DNA of 64,000 bases from Megasphaera hutchinsoni. Its GTDB lineage: Bacteria > Bacillota > Negativicutes > Veillonellales > Megasphaeraceae. Shown here piece after piece: positions 54,501-61,780 of the stretch (position 1 is the stretch's first letter; the number at the start of each line of letters is the position of its first letter). A program made the position numbers and the translations under genes. The notes below the pieces were generated by a model, which did not search any database, was not told the DNA's origin, and saw only the letters and a list, made by a program, of their open reading frames with translations. The stretch lies in assembly GCF_001553405.1 (NCBI RefSeq), contig NZ_KQ960925.1, forward strand, positions 1 through 64,000, read 5' to 3'.

Positions 54501-54996
54501 CGCCATTTACGGCTTTAAGCATAATTGGCAACCCAACTTCTTTAGCAAAGCGTTCTACTTCTGCATAGTTCATCACGGGACCATCGCTGCCGGGGATATA
54601 CTGAATACCCGCTTTTTTCGCTTGAATACGAGCATTGATTTTATCGCCAAACATGATTAAATGTTCTACGCGTGGACCGATAAAAATGATGCCCTCTTCT
54701 TCACATCGTTTTGCTAAATCAGCATTTTCCGATAAAAATCCATAGCCGGGATGGATCGCATCAACATCATGTTCATGAGCAATGCGAACAATATCTTCAA
54801 TATCTAAATAAGCATCAACCGGTTTTTTCCCTTTTCCTACTAAATAAGATTCATCTGCTCTAAAGCGATGTAATGACAATGAATCTTCTTTAGAATAGAT
54901 TGCAATCGTCCGAATGCCCATTTCGTTACAGGCTCTAAATACGCGAATTGCAATTTCACCTCGGTTTGCAACTAAAACCGAACGAATTTTTTTCAT
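51562..54996 (-). CDS. pyc: Pyruvate carboxylase
   Basis: 1144 residues in one chain: biotin carboxylase (about 1-450, with KAVNGGGGRGMR), carboxyltransferase (about 530-830, with MDTTMRDAHQSLLATRVRS and the metal-site HLHTHDGAGN), a linker domain, and a C-terminal biotin carrier domain with VTEAMKMETT. It makes oxaloacetate from pyruvate and feeds aspartate-derived amino acids, including the dap pathway at 3-8.5 kb, and succinate/propionate routes. Start at 54996 with AGGAGG; the frame to 55110 has no site. BirA at 34 kb is the expected modifying enzyme. Confidence 0.97.
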   Translation of the reverse strand: MKKIRSVLVANRGEIAIRVFRACNEMGIRTIAIYSKEDSLSLHRFRADESYLVGKGKKPVDAYLDIEDIVRIAHEHDVDAIHPGYGFLSENADLAKRCEEEGIIFIGPRVEHLIMFGDKINARIQAKKAGIQYIPGSDGPVMNYAEVERFAKEVGLPIMLKAVNGGGGRGMRMVNNMVDLRDAYDRAKSEAQLAFGNDEIYLEKCIINPKHIEVQIMGDEHGNVIHLYERDCSVQRRHQKVVEVAPAFSLPVELRQRICAAAIKLMKNVNYVNAGTVEFLVTADGNFYFIEVNPRVQVEHTITEMITGIDIVQTQIKVAEGYALDSDTIGIHSQDDIRCLGNAIQCRITTEDPMNNFMPDSGKIMVYRSGGGFGIRLDSGNAYTGAIITPYYDSLLVKTVSYALTHAGAVQKMLRALKEFRIRGVKTNIGFLINVLREQSFVDGSYDVNFIDDHPELFNLPVVQDRGTKLLKYIGETTINGYGGAGHTEKPVFEPLQLPTVPEGPYPDGTKQRFDSLGAEGFCKWVYDQEQIFLMDTTMRDAHQSLLATRVRSIDMLRVLEASSKKLSQLFSYECWGGATFDVAYRFLQEDPWERLREMRAKSPNILLQMLIRGANGVGYTSYPDNVVKQFVQLAAKNGVDVFRIFDCLNSLDNMYETIQAVRETGKIAEVALCYTGDILDPSRSKYDLAYYVNMAKEVAKAGANIVAIKDMAGLLKPEASYRLISALKDVLTVPVHLHTHDGAGNAVGTLCRAVDAGVDIVDGTFSAFAGGTSQPSMSTFYHAIQGKARKLNLDVQAMEEMSRYWASVRPYYKGVDKAEAYPSTSVYFHEMPGGQYSNLHQQAKSVGLGERWQEIQAMYHQVSMMFGDIIKVTPSSKVVGDMALFMVQNNLTEQAIYEKGDILDYPQSVVEFFEGRLGVPYGGFPEKLQKIILKGQKPLSERPGKMLVPVDFEGVRKKLADAGYKHDDEDVNAFCQYDKVFRDYNEKLKIYGDVSVLDTPTFFFGMNKNEEIHVEIEKGKDLIITLINISDPDDSGTRTITFLFNGVEREIQVVDKSIDLQTVSKRKADPTVPGDIGATLSGSVVKILVTKGQKVKKGEPLVVTEAMKMETTITAPLSGTVGEIYATKGQPIISGDCLLEIIE

Positions 54997-55050
54997 GAAA
55001 AAAACCTCCTGATAAGTCATGTAATCAATTAATGGTACGCCTAATATGGC

Positions 55051-55079
55051 ATCGTACACTATGCTTTTTATTATATCAA
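55051..55079 (-). promoter_or_regulatory. pyc promoter
   Basis: TTGATA (55074-55079) and TACGAT (55051-55056) on the minus strand with a 17-base spacer. Confidence 0.5.
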
Positions 55080-55182
55080 ACTGTCCGTACATTACAAGCA
55101 TAGAACGCATAATAAGCGAATATATACTGTATACAAAAAATATTTATACACATTTATATTCTCTCCATCGTTGGTAATCTGC

Positions 55183-55914
55183 TTATGTTTTCTTGTTTTG
55201 CCACGCTAATAACCATATACTAACTTCATATAAGATGAGCATGGGAATAGCAATCATCGTCTGCGTAAAAATATCCGTCGTCGGCGAAATAATTCCAGCA
55301 AAAATAAAGGAAAAGACGATAAAATATTTCCGTTTATGGCGTAAAGTAGACGCAGAAACAATACCTAAACAAGATAAGAAAAAAAAGATAAGGGGCAATT
55401 CAAAAACAATGCCAAACGGTAATAAAAACATAATAAGAAAGGATAAATACGCACCAAACGAAAATAACGGTGCTAATTGGGGCGTAGAAAAGCTCAAAAA
55501 GAAGGTCATCGCCGTTGGTAGCACTAGGATATAGCCAAAGGCAAGGCCTATATAAAAGAGTGCAACACCGCCCGGGACTAAACGCCGCCCTATTTTCCGT
55601 AAATTCGGTTCAAAGGCAGGGGCAAAAAATGCCCACCCTTCATAGACCAAAACGGGTAAGGCGATCAAAAAGCCAAGCCAAAGGGATAGTTTGAGATAGG
55701 CAAAAAAAACTTCTGTCGGCGTTAAAAAATACACTTTGCCCGCCGGCTTGGTAAGCCATCTTACGATGTCTTCAATGTAGTAATAAGCTCCTCCTGATGC
55801 AATGCCCCACCAAAGAACAGCACGAATAATTCGCTTTCGTAGTTCCTGTACATGCCCTTCTACGGGCATTATTTTTTCATCATATGGATGTTGGGGTGTC
55901 CGTACCGTGTTCAT
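55183..55914 (-). CDS. tatC: Sec-independent translocase TatC
   Basis: 243 residues, six membrane segments. The N-terminal HVQELRKRIIRAV and the loop between helices 2 and 3 (YEGWAFFAPAFEPNLRK) are TatC signatures for twin-arginine recognition. Starts within the tatA end (35-base overlap). TatA plus TatC would form a minimal Tat system. Confidence 0.95.
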   Translation of the reverse strand: MNTVRTPQHPYDEKIMPVEGHVQELRKRIIRAVLWWGIASGGAYYYIEDIVRWLTKPAGKVYFLTPTEVFFAYLKLSLWLGFLIALPVLVYEGWAFFAPAFEPNLRKIGRRLVPGGVALFYIGLAFGYILVLPTAMTFFLSFSTPQLAPLFSFGAYLSFLIMFLLPFGIVFELPLIFFFLSCLGIVSASTLRHKRKYFIVFSFIFAGIISPTTDIFTQTMIAIPMLILYEVSIWLLAWQNKKT

Positions 55915-56128
55915 GCCCTCTCCCTTCCGGGTTGTCCGCAGGCGTCGTTTTCGCTTTCTTATAAGACGGCGTGATTTCTACCTCTACTACATCTTCATCG
56001 ATCTCGTTCATCGCTTTTTTATATTCACGCACAGCCTTTCCTAAGGAACGGCTTATTTCCAGTAATTTTTGTGGACCTAGTATAATAAAAGCAACTACCA
56101 TCACGAGTAGCATTTCACTAAACCCCAT
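55880..56128 (-). CDS. tatA: TatA-type translocase subunit
   Basis: 82 residues: one N-terminal membrane helix (MLLVMVVAFIILGPQKL, with the GP hinge), an amphipathic helix (ISRSLGKAVREYKKAM) and a charged tail. The hinge F-G-P is L-G-P here. Whether it acts as TatA, TatB or both is not decidable. AAGGGAGATGG precedes the start. Confidence 0.93.
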   Translation of the reverse strand: MGFSEMLLVMVVAFIILGPQKLLEISRSLGKAVREYKKAMNEIDEDVVEVEITPSYKKAKTTPADNPEGRGHEHGTDTPTSI

Positions 56129-56145
56129 ATAACCATCTCCCTTAT

Positions 56146-56180
56146 AAAAAAGGGACTCTTAACGAGTCCCTGCTTTTTTT
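56146..56180 (-). terminator. Nitroreductase terminator
   Basis: AGGGACTC (56151-56158) and GAGTCCCT (56164-56171) pair around five bases, with A and T runs on each side. It touches the 3' end of the nitroreductase gene. Confidence 0.8.
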
Positions 56181-56676
56181 ACAACCAATGAATGCGTGTT
56201 TCGTCATATCTGGATTCAACCGTTGCCTTTGGTTCGGCCTCATACCCAATAGGGACTATGGCAAAAGGAATGGAATCTGCCGCCGTCTGCAAGGTACGAG
56301 CGGTCGCTTTCATACGGGCTTTGTACGGTGCTAAGGCTAACCATACGCCACCCAGCCCTAAATAAGATGCTTCAATCAATATATTTTCGGTACACGCACT
56401 CAAATCCAGATTGGCAAAGCCGGGAAAACGAACTAGTTTATCCCGCTTACAGACAACAATCGCCGCCGGTGCTTGAGCACAGCAACCTGCATACGGACTA
56501 CATGTGGCAAGGCGTTGCAATACGTCCGGCTCTTGTACCACGTAAAATTCCCATGGATGTTGATTGCCTGCGGAAGGTGCGGCCATGGCAGCTTGTAGCA
56601 ATCGTTCTAATTTTTCTTTCTCTACGGGCTTAGGTAAAAATTTTCGTACACTGTGTCTTGAAAAAATCGCTTCCAT
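56179..56676 (-). CDS. Nitroreductase family protein
   Basis: 165 residues, an FMN-binding nitroreductase domain. FSRHSVRKFLPKPV and AAMAAPSAGNQHPWEFYVV at the N-terminus contact FMN phosphate, and the central YLGLGGVWLALAP completes the site. It is a short member. It likely uses NAD(P)H; the physiological substrate is unknown. Start at 56676 with GGGGGAAAA; the longer frame has no ribosome site. Confidence 0.9.
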   Translation of the reverse strand: MEAIFSRHSVRKFLPKPVEKEKLERLLQAAMAAPSAGNQHPWEFYVVQEPDVLQRLATCSPYAGCCAQAPAAIVVCKRDKLVRFPGFANLDLSACTENILIEASYLGLGGVWLALAPYKARMKATARTLQTAADSIPFAIVPIGYEAEPKATVESRYDETRIHWL

Positions 56677-56764
56677 GATTTTCCCCCTCAGTTTTTTAAT
56701 ATACTTTATTATACCACAGGCACCATAGGATGAAAACGGTATCGCCCTATATGGAGGCATAAAA

Positions 56765-56786
56765 AAAACATCCCGTAGGATGTTTT
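56765..56786 (-). terminator. tRNA-Leu terminator
   Basis: AAAACATC (56765-56772) and GATGTTTT (56779-56786) pair around six bases immediately after the tRNA; the minus strand ends in T. Confidence 0.75.
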
Positions 56787-56788
56787 GA

Positions 56789-56873
56789 TGGTGCCGGAGA
56801 AGGGACTTGAACCCCCACGGTGTTACCCGCCTGATTTTGAGTCAGGTGCGTCTGCCAATTCCGCCACTCCGGC
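56789..56873 (-). tRNA. tRNA-Leu (anticodon CAA)
   Basis: Acceptor GCCGGAG/CTCCGGC, anticodon stem CCTGA/TCAGG with loop CTCAAAA (anticodon CAA), a long variable arm (CGGGTAACACCGT) as in class II tRNAs, T loop TTCAAGT, discriminator A and encoded CCA. Confidence 0.97.
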
Positions 56874-56907
56874 ATGTCTATGGAAAATACTTTTAAAGAC
56901 AAAAACT

Positions 56908-56935
56908 ATTATATCATATAATCTTATTTCGTCAA
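56908..56935 (-). promoter_or_regulatory. tRNA-Leu promoter
   Basis: TTGACG (56930-56935) and TATAAT (56908-56913) on the minus strand with 16 bases between. Confidence 0.8.
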
Positions 56936-56971
56936 GCTTTTTTTATCGCCTTTGTACATGCTTTTTTACAA

Positions 56972-57010
56972 GCAAAAAAAATACAAAACCGAATACTTCG
57001 GTTTTGTATT
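56972..57010 (-). terminator. rplT operon terminator
   Basis: A 13-bp stem (56981-56993 with 56997-57009) followed on the minus strand by eight T. It closes infC-rpmI-rplT. Confidence 0.9.
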
Positions 57011-57018
57011 TTCCTTAC

Positions 57019-57369
57019 TTATTGTGCTTTCGCTAATTCTACTAACTTCGTAAAAGCAGCTGCATCATGAACAGCTAAATCAGCAAGCATTTTCCGATTG
57101 ACCATAACACCTGCTTTTTGCAAACCGTAAATAAAACGGCTATAGCTAAGTCCTTGTGCACGAGTAGCAGCGTTGATACGAGCAATCCATAATTTACGGA
57201 ATTCCCGTTTTTTCGCTCTTCTGTCACGACGTGCATAGAACAAGGCTTTCATTACACTTTCATTTGCTTTTTTAAATAAACGGCTCCGTGTACCACGGTA
57301 TCCTTTTGCCATTTTTACAATTTTTTTATGACGAGCGTGTGCGGTCACACCCACTTTAATTCTAGCCAT
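57019..57369 (-). CDS. rplT: Ribosomal protein L20
   Basis: 116 residues with the L20 hallmarks ([49 protein letters not shown]). An early-assembly 23S rRNA binder that in Firmicutes represses its own operon through the infC leader; a fitting leader is present at 58142-58250. Confidence 0.98.
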   Translation of the reverse strand: MARIKVGVTAHARHKKIVKMAKGYRGTRSRLFKKANESVMKALFYARRDRRAKKREFRKLWIARINAATRAQGLSYSRFIYGLQKAGVMVNRKMLADLAVHDAAAFTKLVELAKAQ

Positions 57370-57409
57370 GATTTTATTCCTCCAACTACTCTATTTAAAT
57401 TCTATTTTC

Positions 57410-57607
57410 TTACATGTAGGGGCACATATTACGCACAGCTTCTGTCATCGTCTTAGAAACGAGTGCTGCTTTTCGTAAATTGCGTTTCCGTTTTGGTGAT
57501 TTGGATTCCAATAAATGGCTCTTATACGGTTTCATACGTTTTATTTTTCCCGTACCTGTTGCTTTAAAACGTTTTGCCGCAGCACGGCGAGTTTTTAATT
57601 TCGGCAT
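57410..57607 (-). CDS. rpmI: Ribosomal protein L35
   Basis: 65 residues, highly basic ([42 protein letters not shown]). GGAGGAAG precedes the start. Middle gene of infC-rpmI-rplT. Confidence 0.97.
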   Translation of the reverse strand: MPKLKTRRAAAKRFKATGTGKIKRMKPYKSHLLESKSPKRKRNLRKAALVSKTMTEAVRNMCPYM

Positions 57608-57622
57608 AATAACGACTTCCTC

Positions 57623-58141
57623 CTATTGCTTTCCTTTAATCGCAGACATGACCATCGTCATGTTTCTGCCTTCTAATTTCGGTTCTTTTTCTACATGAGC
57701 GACCTCATTAAGCTCTTTAGCGAAACGTAGCAGTAAGTCACGCCCTAATTCGGGGTGGCTCATCTCTCTACCTCGAAACATAATCGTCACTTTGACCTTG
57801 CTTCCATCGCCTAAAAATCGTTGGGCCCCTTTTAGTTTGACATAAAAGTCATGGTCTTCGATATTCGGCCGCAGTTTGACTTCTTTTAATACCAATACCT
57901 TTTGTTTCTTTTTTGCTTCTTTTTCACGCTTTTGTTGTTCGTATCGATATTTGCCATAATTCATAATCCGACAAACAGGCGGCTTGGCATTTGGTGCTAC
58001 TTCTACTAAATCTAAGTGACGTTCTTCAGCAATTTGCAGTGCTGAACGTATCGACATAACACCTAATTGTTCATTCGTATCACTGACGACACGAACTTCG
58101 CGGACTCTAATTTGATCGTTGATACGTGTTTCCTTACTAAT
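57623..58141 (-). CDS. infC: Translation initiation factor IF-3 (AUU start)
   Basis: The first ATG in frame (58057) would give 144 residues and lose the N-terminal domain. The frame is open upstream to ATT at 58139-58141. That codon has GGAGGTG (58149-58155) at ideal spacing and begins ISKETRINDQIRVREVRVVS, the conserved IF-3 N-terminus. The protein is then 172 residues, the normal length. AUU is the known rare start of infC, used because IF-3 discriminates against non-canonical starts and so limits its own synthesis. It binds the 30S subunit and checks start codons. Confidence 0.96.
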   Translation of the reverse strand: MSKETRINDQIRVREVRVVSDTNEQLGVMSIRSALQIAEERHLDLVEVAPNAKPPVCRIMNYGKYRYEQQKREKEAKKKQKVLVLKEVKLRPNIEDHDFYVKLKGAQRFLGDGSKVKVTIMFRGREMSHPELGRDLLLRFAKELNEVAHVEKEPKLEGRNMTMVMSAIKGKQ

Positions 58142-58250
58142 GGTCTTTCACCTCCAAAAAAAAAGAACGAATAGTATCACTATCCGTTCATTGCCTTCAT
58201 CATAAACCTTAGTAACTTGTCGTCTTGTAAGGTGAGAAACGGATAGTTTC
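58142..58250 (-). promoter_or_regulatory. infC-rpmI-rplT leader attenuator (L20-leader-like)
   Basis: On the minus strand a terminator (58189-58165: 11-bp stem with a 3-base loop, one mismatch, then nine T) sits directly ahead of the infC ribosome site. Further upstream, ACTATCCGTT (58247-58238) is the exact complement of AACGGATAGT in the terminator's 5' arm (58188-58179). The two foldings exclude each other, the layout of the L20-controlled attenuator of Bacillus. L20 as the effector is by analogy. Confidence 0.85.
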
Positions 58251-58272
58251 TACTTTATTTTTAACTTGTATT

Positions 58273-58301
58273 AGTTTATCATCTTTGTCTTTTCTTGTCA
58301 A
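58273..58301 (-). promoter_or_regulatory. infC operon promoter
   Basis: TTGACA (58296-58301) and TAAACT (58273-58278) on the minus strand, 17 bases apart. The predicted start near 58265 puts the whole attenuator in the transcript. Confidence 0.75.
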
Positions 58302-58334
58302 TAGCCGTTCTACTACTACCATATTAAATATAAA

Positions 58335-58349
58335 CGATAATTATTTTTA
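58335..58349. promoter_or_regulatory. Possible PerR/Fur-type box upstream of rubrerythrin
   Basis: CGATAATTATTTTTA matches the PerR-type inverted repeat TTATAATnATTATAA at 10 of 14 positions, 25 bases ahead of the rubrerythrin -35. The region is AT-rich, so a chance match is quite possible. Confidence 0.25.
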
Positions 58350-58373
58350 TTTAATATTTGTTTATATTTACTC

Positions 58374-58402
58374 TTGCTTTTATCAAAATCTTCTGTTATA
58401 CT
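58374..58402 (+). promoter_or_regulatory. Rubrerythrin promoter
   Basis: TTGCTT (58374-58379) and TATACT (58397-58402) with a 17-base spacer on the plus strand. Confidence 0.6.
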
Positions 58403-58500
58403 ATCAACATAACAAGTAATTCATATTTGTTAGTTATTATTTTTATATGTTAAAAAACATATCGACATATAAAAGGTGTATTTATATAGGAGGATTTATC

Positions 58501-59049
58501 ATGAAAAAATTTGTATGTAGTATTTGTGGTTATGTATATGAAGGCAGCAACGCTCCTGAAAAGTGTCCCCAATGTGGTGCTCCTCAAAACAAATTCAATG
58601 AATTAACAGGCGATAAAAAAGAATATGCTGATGAACACCATGTAGGTGTAGCAAACGGCGTTGATGAACGCATCGTGGAAGGTCTTCGCATGAATTTCAC
58701 CGGTGAATGTTCAGAAGTCGGCATGTACTTAGCCATGAGCCGTGTTGCCGATCGTCAAGGGTTCCCGGAAGTTGCGGAAGCATATAAACGCATTGCCTTT
58801 GAAGAAGCAGAACATGCAGCTAAATTTGCTGAATTACTCGGTGAAGTGGTAACGGACGATACGCGTAAAAACTTAGAAATGCGTGCCGCTGCTGAACAAG
58901 GTGCTTGCTCCGGTAAAAAGGAATTAGCCACGTTAGCTAAGCAATTAAACTTAGATGCGATTCATGATACAGTTCATGAAATGGCAAAAGACGAAGCTCG
59001 TCATGGTCGTGTGTTTGACGGCTTGTTAGATCGTTATTTCGCAAAATAA
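58501..59049 (+). CDS. Reverse rubrerythrin-type diiron protein
   Basis: 182 residues. The rubredoxin [Fe(SCys)4] site is at the N-terminus (CSICGY and CPQCGAP; Cys 6, 9, 22, 25). The ferritin-like diiron domain follows ([45 protein letters not shown]). This order is the reverse of classical rubrerythrin. Such proteins reduce hydrogen peroxide (and in clostridia oxygen) with NADH-derived electrons. Start at 58501 with TAGGAGGA; the upstream ATG at 58447 has no site. Confidence 0.93.
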   Translation: MKKFVCSICGYVYEGSNAPEKCPQCGAPQNKFNELTGDKKEYADEHHVGVANGVDERIVEGLRMNFTGECSEVGMYLAMSRVADRQGFPEVAEAYKRIAFEEAEHAAKFAELLGEVVTDDTRKNLEMRAAAEQGACSGKKELATLAKQLNLDAIHDTVHEMAKDEARHGRVFDGLLDRYFAK

Positions 59050-59120
59050 GGGCTTCAAAAAAGCTTTTATTTTATATTTCGTTTTCAATTTTTGGTATGT
59101 TTATACATACCCTCCAAAAA

Positions 59121-59164
59121 GAAAACACCTTCGTTGTATATGTATTTACAACGAAGGTGTTTTC
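59121..59164. terminator. Bidirectional terminator between rubrerythrin and the VTT-domain gene
   Basis: A 17-bp perfect stem (59121-59137 with 59148-59164). The right arm overlaps the last codons of the minus-strand gene. Confidence 0.88.
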
Positions 59165-59850
59165 TTTATCCGTTCTTTTCGTTGGCGTCGTTTCCGTAGC
59201 CAAATAAGACCATATACCAAGGCGACAAGAACCACTAAGGCAATTAACCGTTGCCAATGTTCTTGTATGCGCAGCAAATCATGTCCGAGCCATACTTCGA
59301 TAATAACCGCAGGGAGTTTCCCCAATGCATCGGCAATAAAGTGATCGCGATACGATACGTTACTTAACGCACCAAATGCAGTCACCAACATATTCGGTGA
59401 ATAGGGAATGGCTCGCCCTAGTAGTAATGTTTTTATACCACTATGAGAGTCCATTTTTTCAAAGACTTGACTGTTTGCTAATAGTTTTTTAGCTTGTTTA
59501 TGAAAAAGTGTTCGCGTCAAGCGAAAACTAATTTCAATGCCAATGACTTCCCCTATCCAAGAAATAATAATTCCCGGAATAAGTCCAAAAATAATGCCAT
59601 TAACCGTTAAAAATAAAATGGATGGAAAACCTACGGCATTAACCAGGGCAAGCATGCCAATACTGACAATAATCGCCGCATAGCCAAAAGATTCAATGTA
59701 TCGGGCCAAGCCGTCTAAATCTCCTTGAAAGATAAGATGGCCCATGGTCATAAAAAAATCAGGTAACCACAATTGCATACCAAAGAGTATGGCTGCAATC
59801 ATGACGATGCCGATACATTTGATAATCCATCGTAATCGTTTATCTGTCAT
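59146..59850 (-). CDS. TVP38/TMEM64 (VTT/DedA-like) membrane protein
   Basis: 234 residues with about five to six membrane segments and the VTT signature region (GFPSILFLTVNGIIFGLIPGIIISWIGEVIGIEISFRLTR, then LLLGRAIPYSPNMLVTAFGALSNVSYRDHFIADALG). Related proteins move lipids such as undecaprenyl phosphate or phosphatidylethanolamine across membranes, but this subfamily is not defined. The Lys/Arg-rich C-terminus is cytoplasmic. Confidence 0.88.
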   Translation of the reverse strand: MTDKRLRWIIKCIGIVMIAAILFGMQLWLPDFFMTMGHLIFQGDLDGLARYIESFGYAAIIVSIGMLALVNAVGFPSILFLTVNGIIFGLIPGIIISWIGEVIGIEISFRLTRTLFHKQAKKLLANSQVFEKMDSHSGIKTLLLGRAIPYSPNMLVTAFGALSNVSYRDHFIADALGKLPAVIIEVWLGHDLLRIQEHWQRLIALVVLVALVYGLIWLRKRRQRKERIKKTPSL

Positions 59851-59921
59851 ACTATATTCTATCCTTTATGGTTATTCCTATCCTGTTCATTATCGTTTAT
59901 CCACTAGCATAAAGCAGCGGA

Positions 59922-60929
59922 TTAATACAAACGCCAAAGCGTTTTCTTATACGCTGCATAAAGTGTTTTAATGGATAAATACAAGATCAGGGTCGTCCCG
60001 AAGAGAAGTAATCCCAGTCCTAAGGCACGTGTCCAAAAAACAGGGTAATCCATGCTGTAATGCAAGACGCCATTAGCAAAGGCCATGGTAGGGAAGCTAC
60101 ATGCCCACCAGCCCATACAGAACGTAGAACGTCGCATCACGTGAACAATCTTGAGTACTACTGGCCAAAACATAAATATGCCCGCATTGATAAATAGTTC
60201 TGTAAAGATATCCGCATGAAATGTCGAAGTATAAGTAATGTATCCCATGCCAAAAGGTGCCATTAAAATCATTAAACTCGGTTGGACCGCATCGGGTACA
60301 TGTTTAGAAAAAATGCTGTGCGTAAATAACAAGGCAATAACAGGTATCCCCGTCACCAGCCCAATGGCGACACAAAACACGGAGATGTCGTGAAACCCCG
60401 GATTTTGCAACATATTTCCTGCTACGGGAATCGTAATCGGTCCGAGTACGGCAAGTAGCCATGCGGGTGTCACCGATTCGACAACTTGATCGTCATACAA
60501 CCAGTGTTTTAGTAAAATCCAGCTAAAGACCATGATTAAAATCATCCCGGCATACCAAAAAAAGCTGGCCAGCGTATGCTGATACGGGGCCAGTACAGCT
60601 GCCAGTAATACGGTCGATACGTTAAAGGTCCCAAAAAAGTTAACTTTCGTTGGACTATTCCATTCAGCAAGTACGGCTGCTGCATCAATACGCCATTTCT
60701 GAAAATACCGCACAAAAATAAGTACATATAAGAGTAAGGCAAACATGCCGAATCCTTCTCCTATAATAGATGGCACTCCCCATAAGTCATGTGCCATACG
60801 CCATCCAAAACAGAGGCCACAATACCCCATAGATGCCGCAAATGTAGATATAGACATAAAATGAACAAATCCAATTCGCCGAATTCGTTCTCGCTCGCCA
60901 CGTTGAATCACTTCAATATGTTTTGTCAA
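59922..60929 (-). CDS. TehA/SLAC1-family transporter
   Basis: About 335 residues with ten membrane segments, the tellurite-resistance/dicarboxylate transporter (TDT) family fold (MSISTFAASMGYCGLCFGWRMA; GPITIPVAGNML; FGMGYITYTSTF). Members carry small anions. The frame reaches a GTG at 60941 without a site; a TTG at 60929 preceded by GGTGG fits better. The substrate is unknown. Confidence 0.85.
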   Translation of the reverse strand: MTKHIEVIQRGERERIRRIGFVHFMSISTFAASMGYCGLCFGWRMAHDLWGVPSIIGEGFGMFALLLYVLIFVRYFQKWRIDAAAVLAEWNSPTKVNFFGTFNVSTVLLAAVLAPYQHTLASFFWYAGMILIMVFSWILLKHWLYDDQVVESVTPAWLLAVLGPITIPVAGNMLQNPGFHDISVFCVAIGLVTGIPVIALLFTHSIFSKHVPDAVQPSLMILMAPFGMGYITYTSTFHADIFTELFINAGIFMFWPVVLKIVHVMRRSTFCMGWWACSFPTMAFANGVLHYSMDYPVFWTRALGLGLLLFGTTLILYLSIKTLYAAYKKTLWRLY

Positions 60930-60979
60930 GCTCTCCCCCACCTATCGTGTCTAATATTGAACATACATATGTTGTTGTC

Positions 60980-61780
60980 TCAGCGAACTATCCCCTGTCG
61001 CACGTTCTCTATTATGAGCTGTCTTCGTGTTGTATTGTAAAACACTTCTTCTAAATATAGTCCATGTGCCGGGGCGGTAGCTCCTAATGCAGTTCGGTCT
61101 AACATATTCAGTATACGCCTAAATTTCATTGTCGTAAACCGATGTAACCCTAAATCGATAAAACCACCAACCATATTTCGTACCATATGATATAAAAAAC
61201 CACTGCCAATAACGTGTATATCTACATTTTCTTTTTCTTGTGTAAACGTAATGGCATACATTGTTTTGACAGGATTCATAGGCGTGGTATTTTTTCCCTC
61301 AAATGACGTAAAATCATGTGTTCCTCGTAATATTTCCGCACCTTCTTGCATCCGTTGCAGATCTAACGGTTTACGAATATGCCACCCATAACGGAGTTGC
61401 AACGGATCGTTGTACGGGGCGTTGATAATTCGATAACGGTAATATTTACCACAGTTGTCATGACGGACACTAAACATTTCCGGCATGATTTGAGCCGTCC
61501 GCACGACAATTGTCGGTGGCAAATAGGCTCGTAAGGCAAAGGGCAATCGCTCAACTGGCATCGGCAAGGTGCCATAAAAGTTGACGACCTGACCGTAGGC
61601 ATGTACACCTGCGTCCGTACGAGCTGCCCCATAGATGCGAATTGGCGTGTGCAACAATTGTGTCAGGCTTTCTTCCAAATATTGTTGAATAGACGGTGCA
61701 TTTGCCTGACGCTGAAAGCCGTGAAAATCCGTCCCGTCATAGGCAACAGTAAGACATATATTCTCTCTTGTTATAGCCAT
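60980..61780 (-). CDS. truA: tRNA pseudouridine(38-40) synthase TruA
   Basis: 266 residues. The catalytic Asp is in GAARTDAGVHAYGQVVNF, with DGTDFHGFQRQ at the N-terminus and FLYHMVRNMVGGFIDLG near the end. It modifies the anticodon arm. Start overlaps the ecfT end by 10 bases, matching the standard ecfA-ecfA-ecfT-truA order. Confidence 0.97.
   Translation of the reverse strand: MAITRENICLTVAYDGTDFHGFQRQANAPSIQQYLEESLTQLLHTPIRIYGAARTDAGVHAYGQVVNFYGTLPMPVERLPFALRAYLPPTIVVRTAQIMPEMFSVRHDNCGKYYRYRIINAPYNDPLQLRYGWHIRKPLDLQRMQEGAEILRGTHDFTSFEGKNTTPMNPVKTMYAITFTQEKENVDIHVIGSGFLYHMVRNMVGGFIDLGLHRFTTMKFRRILNMLDRTALGATAPAHGLYLEEVFYNTTRRQLIIENVRQGIVR

Noticed and set aside
57623-58057. 144-residue infC starting at ATG 58057
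   Set aside because: It would remove the conserved IF-3 N-terminal domain, and the ribosome site with correct spacing belongs to the ATT at 58141.
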